21,452 bases of DNA from a virus, in IMG/VR virus record IMGVR_UViG_3300045993_000099, positions 1 through 21,452 of that record; one strand, 5' to 3'. A program made the translations under genes and the position numbers. The notes under the pieces were generated by a model. The model worked only from the letters and a program-made list of their open reading frames with translations, was not told the DNA's origin and made no database searches. Each line of letters opens with the position of its first letter. Within the stretch, counting starts at the first letter, position 1. Positions 14,339-19,574 of the stretch are shown piece after piece.

Positions 14339-14653
14339 ATGAACATTCCAAGTAGATTCCTGCTTGCAGGCAAAGAGATAACGGTACGCTTGCGACGTGC
14401 CGTAGGGCGCGGGTTGCTGGGGCGCATGTGGCTGGACGTGGGTGTGATGGAGATCGCCACACATCACAAGGGCAAGCTGCGGCCCCTGCGGGGACCGTAT
14501 GGACTGCCACAGACGTTCTGGCATGAGTCTGTGCATGCGATCCTCTATGCGATGGGCAACCCGCTGTACAAGGACGAGGCGTTCGTTAATGCGTTCGCAA
14601 CGCTGCTGACACAGGCGATTGAAACTGCGGAGTTTAATGATGGCCCAGCATAG
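14339..14653 (+). CDS. Small HExxH putative metallopeptidase, 104 aa
   Basis: ATG 14339 sits behind AAAGGAA in the short gap after the polymerase stop; the in-frame extension to 14225 overlaps the polymerase and is rejected. The protein has 'FWHESVHAIL' (H62, E63, H66) and a likely third ligand in 'YKDEAFVNAFATLL' (E80), the minimal zincin pattern shared by small phage proteins of ImmA/SprT-like character. Such proteins may cleave a repressor or host factor; here no partner repressor lies adjacent. The last 14 nt overlap the nuclease gene. Confidence 0.75.
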   Translation: MNIPSRFLLAGKEITVRLRRAVGRGLLGRMWLDVGVMEIATHHKGKLRPLRGPYGLPQTFWHESVHAILYAMGNPLYKDEAFVNAFATLLTQAIETAEFNDGPA

Positions 14654-15305
14654 CTACTCAGGCATCAAGGCGTTCGAGACGTGCCCGCGCCAGTACCATG
14701 ACACCAAGGTGGTGAAGCTGTACCCGCGCGAGGATACGGAGCAGACGCTATACGGCACCGAGCTGCACCGGCAGGCGGAGCTGTACTTGCTGGAGAACCG
14801 TCCGCTGGACAAGTCGTTCGTATTCCTGCAGCCTGTCATGGATAGCCTGAGTGCGATGCCGGGGCGTCGTCTGTGCGAGCACAAGATGGCGTTGACCGAA
14901 ACGCTGCGCCCCTGCGCATTCGATGCGCCTGACTACTGGGTCCGAGGCATCGCCGATCTGGTCATCGTCGATGACGACAACCTGACAGCCCGGGTGTTTG
15001 ACTACAAGAGCGGGGGCAACAAGTACCCCGATACCGATCAGCTCATGCTCATGTCGCTGATGATCTTCAAGCAGTTTCCGCACATCCGGCGCGTAACTGG
15101 TGGGTTGCTGTTCGTGCTCAAGAATACCGTGTCCAAGTACAAGGTAGAGCGCGAGCAGGAGAACGGGCTGTGGTGGCGCTGGAGAGAGCGTGTGGCACGC
15201 CTCGACAACGCATTCACCCACGGCATGTGGCCGGAGAGAAGTTCAGGGCTGTGCAAGCAGTACTGCCCTGTTGTGCAGTGTCATTTCAACGGAAGGAGAG
15301 GTTAA
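14640..15305 (+). CDS. PD-(D/E)XK nuclease, Cas4/RecB-like, with Cys cluster
   Basis: The signature runs in order: 'SYSGIKAFETCPRQYH' (C15), 'GTELHRQAE' (H43), 'GIADLVIV' (D106), 'VFDYKSGG' (D121, K123) and 'QLMLMS' (Q134). C15 with C205, C209 and C214 (CKQYCPVVQC) gives the four-Cys arrangement that holds an iron-sulphur cluster in Cas4 and AddB-type nucleases. It is likely a DNA exonuclease acting in phage recombination or DNA end processing. ATG 14640 is chosen for 7-nt spacing from GGAG (14629-14632); ATG 14637 is the alternative. No cas genes or CRISPR array are near, so a role in adaptation is not supported. Confidence 0.85.
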   Translation: MAQHSYSGIKAFETCPRQYHDTKVVKLYPREDTEQTLYGTELHRQAELYLLENRPLDKSFVFLQPVMDSLSAMPGRRLCEHKMALTETLRPCAFDAPDYWVRGIADLVIVDDDNLTARVFDYKSGGNKYPDTDQLMLMSLMIFKQFPHIRRVTGGLLFVLKNTVSKYKVEREQENGLWWRWRERVARLDNAFTHGMWPERSSGLCKQYCPVVQCHFNGRRG

Positions 15306-15680
15306 ATGGCGGCGCGTACCTACGCAGATAGACGCGAGTACCTGCTTGAGTACAACCATAAGTGGCGCGCAGCTAATAGGGAGAAGCGCGCAGAAGCGGC
15401 CAGAATTTATAGGCTTGTACACCCCGAAGTAGCCGCCGCTGCGTGGCGTAAGTTTAAGGACAGTGACCCAGCGCGAGCTAAACAACAGATGATAAAGGCT
15501 ACACACAATGCTACAAAAAATGTTACTCCCGCATATGTAGCAGGTACTTTGCGTATGCCACTAGCAGAGGTGTCAGAAGCGTTATTAGAATTAAAACGAG
15601 AGCAGTTAAAAACTGCCAGAGTACTACAGCAACTTAAACAAACCATAGAGGTATTAAATGAAACACGCAGCAGTAACTGA
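15306..15680 (+). CDS. Conserved-type phage protein, 124 aa
   Basis: It has a strong SD (GGAAGGAGAGG) before ATG 15306, which directly follows the nuclease stop. The N-terminus 'YNHKWRAANREKRAEAARIY' resembles the basic repeat found before phage HNH nuclease domains, but no HNH core follows. The C-terminus 'VTPAYVAGTLRMPLAEVSEA' then 'LLELKREQLKTARVLQQLKQ' resembles the tail of other phage proteins of unknown role. The second half is notably AT-rich. It could be a DNA-binding relic of a nuclease. Confidence 0.65.
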   Translation: MAARTYADRREYLLEYNHKWRAANREKRAEAARIYRLVHPEVAAAAWRKFKDSDPARAKQQMIKATHNATKNVTPAYVAGTLRMPLAEVSEALLELKREQLKTARVLQQLKQTIEVLNETRSSN

Positions 15681-15957
15681 TATATCAATGCACACAGTGG
15701 CAACTACCCCCAGCGTAGTAAGCGCGATAACTTCTTTTGGGGACGCCCGGCGCATGCTGTTGGATGTTATTCAAGAGCTACGCAACGGGGAGATGTCTGT
15801 AGATCGTGGACTGGCGATTGCCGCTACGATGAAAGTTGTGAACGACAACATAAACTCTGAAATCAACGCTGCAAAAATGTGCGTTATGACAGAAGGTACC
15901 GCCCATGAGTTCGGAAAGGTCGTGGTCATGGGGCGCAGATTAATTGGAACCAACTAG
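15658..15957 (+). CDS. Hypothetical protein, 99 aa
   Basis: ATG 15658 is behind GAGG (15647-15650) and overlaps the previous gene by 23 nt. The protein has a helical centre ('ARRMLLDVIQELRNGEMSVD') and 'AIAATMKVVNDNINSEINAA', a pattern known from small phage proteins located near replication genes. No catalytic motif is seen. Confidence 0.6.
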   Translation: MKHAAVTDISMHTVATTPSVVSAITSFGDARRMLLDVIQELRNGEMSVDRGLAIAATMKVVNDNINSEINAAKMCVMTEGTAHEFGKVVVMGRRLIGTN

Positions 15958-15963
15958 GAGATC

Positions 15964-16239
15964 ATGATGCCTAAATCATCTGCCAAGAAATTGGCGTTCC
16001 AGAAAGAATACAACGCCCGCCCCGAGAACGTCAAGAAGCGGGAAGAGAACAACCGCGCTAGACAAGCGGCGCTGCGTGCGGGTACCGCACACAAGGGTGA
16101 CGATACACAAGTCGATCACATCACCCCGCTCGATGTCGGTGGCACCAACGCCCCGAAGAACCTGCGTGTCATCAAGCGCAGCACCAACGAGGCATGGCGC
16201 AAGCGACAGCCGAAGATGTATGGCCCTAATGGTAAGTAG
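15964..16239 (+). CDS. HNH endonuclease
   Basis: After a basic helical N-terminus the protein has 'QVDHITPLDVGGTNAPKN' (D51, H52, G59-G60, N62, N66) and 'STNEAWRK' (N75), the HNH/HNN nuclease core, without the two CxxC pairs that some members have. It is a metal-dependent DNA nicking or cutting enzyme; in phages such genes are either homing endonucleases or part of DNA processing. ATG 15964 and ATG 15967 are both possible; GGAG at 15957-15960 gives better spacing to 15967. Confidence 0.82.
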   Translation: MMPKSSAKKLAFQKEYNARPENVKKREENNRARQAALRAGTAHKGDDTQVDHITPLDVGGTNAPKNLRVIKRSTNEAWRKRQPKMYGPNGK

Positions 16240-16241
16240 CA

Positions 16242-17804
16242 ATGGAAGTACTAGACAACAAAGCCCTACGCATACGGACGCGAAGTCCGGACAAGTTCAA
16301 GATCATCCCCAAGCACCATGTACAGGCGGTGGATGGCGGATATGAGGTGACGGTTTACTGGGGGTTGGACGAGGCGCGAGTTCTGCAAAACTTGGGCGTC
16401 AAGAATGTACCTTCGCCTATCGTACGTAAGTACCAGTGGCCGGGGCGCTACACCCCGATGGCACACCAGAAAGTAACCGCTGCATTCATAACCATGCACC
16501 GCCGTGGATTCGTATTCAACGATCCCGGTACAGCCAAGACGATGAGCGCACTGTGGGCAGCAGACTACCTGATGAAGCGCGGTGACGTGCGCAGGTGTCT
16601 GGTGATATGCCCGCTGTCGATCATGCAGTCAGCGTGGATGGGGGACATCATGAACAGTGTTATGCACCGCAGCGCTGTAGTGTGTCATCACGACAAGGCG
16701 TCGAGACGCATCGAGATGATCCAAGACGACTACGAGTTTGTCATCATCAACTACGACGGGCTCGCGCTGGTCGCCAAGGAGATCGTGGCAGACGGCCGGT
16801 TCGACATGGTCATCGTGGATGAGGCAAACGCCTATGCGCTACCATCGACGAAACGCTGGAAGGCGCTGGCTAGTATCCTTCGCCCCGATACGTATCTGTG
16901 GATGATGACGGGCACGCCTGCCGCACAGTCTCCGGTCAACGCATACGGGCTAGCGAAGTTGGTGAACCCCAGCAACGTCCCTGCCTACATGACGTCATGG
17001 CGCGACAAGGTGATGAACAAGATCACCACGTTCAAGTGGGCACCCAAGTACAACGCCAAGGAGTTGGTGTTCGCTGCACTACAGCCCGCGATACGTTTCA
17101 GCAAAGCAGACTGTCTGGATCTTCCCCCAGTGCTGAAGACGGTGCGCGAGGTGCCGATGACTGCGCAGCAGGCCAAGTACTACCAGAAGATCAAGACGGA
17201 TATGCTGGTGGTGGCGGCGGGGCAGACGATCAGCGCGGTGAACAAGGCCGCAGTCGTGAATAAGCTGCTTCAGATAAGCTGTGGTGGTGTGTACAGCGAG
17301 GACGGTGAGGTGGTGGAGTTCGATGCCACCCCGCGTATGAACCTGTTGCTGGAGATACTGGCAGAGACGAACCGCAAGGTGCTGATCTTCGCCATGTATC
17401 GCTCAAGCATCAGCACCATAGAGACGTTCCTCACTAAGCACGGAATCGCTATCGGCTCCATCCACGGAGGTGTACCGGCGCATAGGCGTGGGGAGCTTAT
17501 CAATCAGTTCCAGCACACGCCCTCGCCGATGGTGATGGTCATGCAGCCACAGGCATCTGCACACGGGATCACGCTGACCGCTGCGGACACCGTAGTGTTC
17601 TTCGGACCGTTGATGAGTATCGAGTTATACCTACAATGTATAGCCCGAGCAGATCGCAAGGGGCAGAACTCTGACAAGGTAACCGTTGTGCATATTCAAA
17701 GCAGTCCGATAGAAAAGAAGATGTTCGATGCGATGAACACCCGCGTGAATGACCACGCACTATTGACCGAGATGTTTGACGCAGAAATGGAGGTGAATAA
17801 ATAA
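16242..17804 (+). CDS. SNF2-family DEAD/DEAH-like helicase
   Basis: It is a 520-aa superfamily 2 ATPase. Motifs: Q76 region, motif I NDPGTAKT (94-100), motif Ia 'LVICPLSIMQSAW', motif II DEAN (193-196), motif III TGTPA (223-227), motif V 'ASAHGITLTAADTVVF' and motif VI 'QCIARADRKGQ' (465-475). The last is diagnostic of SNF2-like translocases. Unlike the usual GKT, motif I reads AKT, and motif II is DEAN in place of DEAH. Phage members act as DNA translocases in replication or recombination. There is no clear SD before ATG 16242, which lies 2 nt after the HNH stop, so reinitiation is likely. Confidence 0.92.
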   Translation: MEVLDNKALRIRTRSPDKFKIIPKHHVQAVDGGYEVTVYWGLDEARVLQNLGVKNVPSPIVRKYQWPGRYTPMAHQKVTAAFITMHRRGFVFNDPGTAKTMSALWAADYLMKRGDVRRCLVICPLSIMQSAWMGDIMNSVMHRSAVVCHHDKASRRIEMIQDDYEFVIINYDGLALVAKEIVADGRFDMVIVDEANAYALPSTKRWKALASILRPDTYLWMMTGTPAAQSPVNAYGLAKLVNPSNVPAYMTSWRDKVMNKITTFKWAPKYNAKELVFAALQPAIRFSKADCLDLPPVLKTVREVPMTAQQAKYYQKIKTDMLVVAAGQTISAVNKAAVVNKLLQISCGGVYSEDGEVVEFDATPRMNLLLEILAETNRKVLIFAMYRSSISTIETFLTKHGIAIGSIHGGVPAHRRGELINQFQHTPSPMVMVMQPQASAHGITLTAADTVVFFGPLMSIELYLQCIARADRKGQNSDKVTVVHIQSSPIEKKMFDAMNTRVNDHALLTEMFDAEMEVNK

Positions 17805-17805
17805 G

Positions 17806-17845
17806 TTTGTCAAGAATTGAACAAACATTAAATTTGCGGTATAGT
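17806..17845 (+). promoter_or_regulatory. Sigma70-like promoter with operator-like element
   Basis: TTGAAC (17817-17822) and TATAGT (17840-17845) are separated by 17 bases, a good sigma70 match. The upstream TTGTCAAG (17807-17814) and the ACAAA after the -35 repeat the element at 1412-1430 (TTGTCAAG, three variable bases, then T-AACAAA). The left part forms an imperfect inverted repeat with TTGAACAA. This would start transcription of the 17867 and SSB genes, with a leader of about 15 nt. Confidence 0.6.
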
Positions 17846-17866
17846 TCTCGAAAACGGAGTAACAAT

Positions 17867-18289
17867 ATGACAGACGAAACAGCCAAGACCTTACCAGATA
17901 TTCCTATGGATAAACTGGCAAAAATTTACATCAGGATGCGCGACAAGCGCTCTGAACTCACACGCGACTACGAAGCGCAGGACGCCGCCATCAAGGCCCA
18001 GCAGGACGAAGTCGCATCCGCAATGAAGGAGATCATCCGCGCAGCAGGCGGCACCAGCATGGGCACTGCGCACGGGACGGTATCCCTCAAGACCAGCAAG
18101 CGCTACTACGCGCAGGACTGGGACGCAATGGGCAATTTCATTATCGAGCACGCTGCGCCGCAGTTGCTGGAGAAACGTATTGCGCAGAGAAACATGGACG
18201 AGTTCTTGGAGGTCAACCCCGGCGTTGTCCCTCCCGGCCTCAACATCATGTCAGAGATCACAGTGTCAGTAACTAAACCACGTACGTAA
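17867..18289 (+). CDS. Conserved-type phage protein, 140 aa
   Basis: ATG 17867 follows GGAG (17856-17859); the in-frame extension to 17807 would translate the promoter and is rejected. An N-terminal coiled-coil-like helix ('KIYIRMRDKRSELTRDYEAQ', about 24-43) precedes 'GTVSLKTSKRYYAQDWDAMG' and an 'LEKRIAQRNMDEFLE' helix, ending in a beta hairpin 'GLNIMSEITVSVTK'. This pattern is common in phage proteins encoded just before the SSB-like gene; it has no assigned function. First gene after the promoter at 17806. Confidence 0.7.
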   Translation: MTDETAKTLPDIPMDKLAKIYIRMRDKRSELTRDYEAQDAAIKAQQDEVASAMKEIIRAAGGTSMGTAHGTVSLKTSKRYYAQDWDAMGNFIIEHAAPQLLEKRIAQRNMDEFLEVNPGVVPPGLNIMSEITVSVTKPRT

Positions 18290-18298
18290 GAGGAAACC

Positions 18299-19306
18299 AT
18301 GAGCAACATTCAAGTATTCAATCCCGGCCAACTCCCTGCCTTTGCTAAAAAGGGTGAACTCTCCGCTATCGCCAAGGCGTTGGCTGGCGGCTCGATGCAG
18401 ACCGGCAAGCGCATCTCCATCAAGGGTGGCGTGTTCCGCCTGATCGCTGATGGCAAGGAAGTCGCAGCCATCGACGAGCGCTATCTGGACGTGGTGGTTG
18501 TCAATGCCGCACCGAAGGTGTCCCGCACCTTCTACGCTGGCGTGTACAACGAGAACAACCCGACTCCTCCTGCCTGCTACAGCTCGGACGGAGACAAGCC
18601 CGACGCTACGGTCAAGGCACCTCAGTGCGCCAACTGCGCACAGTGCCCGCAGAACGTCGCTGGCTCCGGTCAGGGTGACTCCCGCGCCTGCCGCTACGGT
18701 CAGAAGCTCGCCGTGGTGCTGGCGAACGACATGGAAGGCGACGTGATGCAGCTCCAGTTGGCTGCGACATCGCTGTTCGGCAAGGCCGATGGCGACAACC
18801 GCCCCATGCAGGAGTATGCCAAGTGGCTCACCGCGCAGGGCATCGACCCCACGATGCTGGTGACGCGCCTGAAGTTTGACACCAAGGCTCCCACTCCCAA
18901 GCTGTTCTTCAAGGCGATGCGCTGGCTGACCGACGAAGAGTTCGCGATGACGCAGGATAAGGGCAAGTCGAAAGACGCGCTCAACGCCATCCACATGACG
19001 GTGGCACAGACAGACGGCGTGCAGGCACCGGCACCAGCGCCGTTCACTGCTCCCGGCAACCCGCCCAAGTTAGCGAAGCCGGCACCCGCACCTGCAGCGG
19101 ATGACGAGGACGACGAGCCGCCAGCACCTGCGCCCAAGGCCACACGCGCAGCCAAGGTAGCGAAGCCGGCACCCGCACCTGCAGCGGATGATGACGAAGC
19201 TCCGGCACCGGAGCCGACCGTACGCAAGGCGGCAGCAGCCGCACCGACAGCGGTGCCTGCAGCCAGTGGACTGGCGCAAGCTCTGGCCGACTGGGACGAC
19301 GAATAA
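18299..19306 (+). CDS. Probable single-stranded DNA-binding protein
   Basis: Residues 40-240 form a compact domain with 'SIKGGVFRLI', 'LDVVVVNAAPKVSRTFYAG', a Cys set (C93, C110, C113, C116, C131; 'CANCAQC') and 'LFFKAMRW'. It resembles a widespread phage protein family found beside primase and helicase genes. From about 245 to 320 the chain is Pro/Ala-rich with a repeated 'KPAPAPAADD' unit, and it ends in 'LADWDDE', an acidic aromatic tip like those by which SSBs recruit partners. The SSB role is inferred from the linker-plus-tip layout and neighbourhood, since no OB fold can be proven by eye. The zinc site is a likely structural element. A terminator follows. Confidence 0.6.
   Translation: MSNIQVFNPGQLPAFAKKGELSAIAKALAGGSMQTGKRISIKGGVFRLIADGKEVAAIDERYLDVVVVNAAPKVSRTFYAGVYNENNPTPPACYSSDGDKPDATVKAPQCANCAQCPQNVAGSGQGDSRACRYGQKLAVVLANDMEGDVMQLQLAATSLFGKADGDNRPMQEYAKWLTAQGIDPTMLVTRLKFDTKAPTPKLFFKAMRWLTDEEFAMTQDKGKSKDALNAIHMTVAQTDGVQAPAPAPFTAPGNPPKLAKPAPAPAADDEDDEPPAPAPKATRAAKVAKPAPAPAADDDEAPAPEPTVRKAAAAAPTAVPAASGLAQALADWDDE
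19071..19191 (+). repeat. Two direct repeats coding the KPAPAPAADD linker unit
   Basis: A perfect 34-nt repeat is present at 19071-19104 and 19158-19191, 87 bases apart start to start, so in frame. It codes AKPAPAPAADD twice. The DNA identity at silent positions points to a recent duplication of a linker unit instead of selection on the protein alone. Confidence 0.85.
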
Positions 19307-19316
19307 GGAGGACTGC

Positions 19317-19340
19317 GGGGGCTACGGCCCCCTTCTTATC
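19317..19340 (+). terminator. Rho-independent terminator after the SSB-like gene
   Basis: GGGGGC (19317-19322) pairs with GCCCCC (19327-19332) around TACG, a stable UNCG-type tetraloop closed by C-G. A moderate T-rich tail (TTCTTAT) follows. The U run is interrupted, so read-through into the regulator gene that starts at 19341 is likely. Confidence 0.65.
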
Positions 19341-19565
19341 ATGTCCTACCACACATCAACACGTCTCCTTCTAAAGCACACCCCCAGTTCGCTGGGGGTT
19401 CGTCTTGGTAGGCTAGCTGTTCGCAGGAAGGTATCAGTTCAAGATATATCCGTGCGGACTGGGGCATCGCGTACTACGGTTTACAACTGGTTTGCGGGTC
19501 GTGGCGTCACCAACGCATACCGTCCCGCAGTAGAGAATTTAATAAAAGCGCTAAGAAATAATTAG
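19341..19565 (+). CDS. Small HTH transcriptional regulator, 74 aa
   Basis: ATG 19341 comes directly after the terminator stem, with no clear SD; the in-frame extension to 19188 overlaps the SSB-like gene and is rejected. Residues 20-52, 'VRLGRLAVRRKVSVQDISVR' then 'TGASRTTVYNWF', are a Cro/XRE-like helix-turn-helix with the recognition helix at SRTTVYNWF. Proteins like this sit between SSB-like and primase genes in related phages. A GC hairpin (19381-19398) lies inside its coding sequence. Likely target: local promoters, possibly the repeated elements at 1401 and 17806; this is inference. Confidence 0.7.
   Translation: MSYHTSTRLLLKHTPSSLGVRLGRLAVRRKVSVQDISVRTGASRTTVYNWFAGRGVTNAYRPAVENLIKALRNN
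19381..19398 (+). promoter_or_regulatory. GC hairpin with UUCG loop inside the HTH gene
   Basis: CCCCCAG (19381-19387) and CTGGGGG (19392-19398) pair fully around TTCG, a very stable tetraloop. There is no T run, so it is not a classical terminator. Its CCCCC and GGGGG could also pair with the GGGGG and CCCCC of the terminator stem at 19317-19332, allowing an alternative fold. Confidence 0.5.
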
Positions 19566-19574
19566 AGGTGCGTA

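Noticed and set aside
14640-15305. Cas4 as evidence of a phage CRISPR system
   Set aside because: No cas1, cas2 or repeat-spacer array is present; RecB-like phage nucleases share the same motifs.
18266-18994. Long minus-strand frame opposite the SSB-like gene
   Set aside because: The + strand product has a conserved-looking domain with a Cys set, and no minus-strand genes are seen elsewhere.
19381-19398. Second rho-independent terminator
   Set aside because: The stem is followed by TTCGTCTTGG without a U run, and it lies inside a coding sequence.
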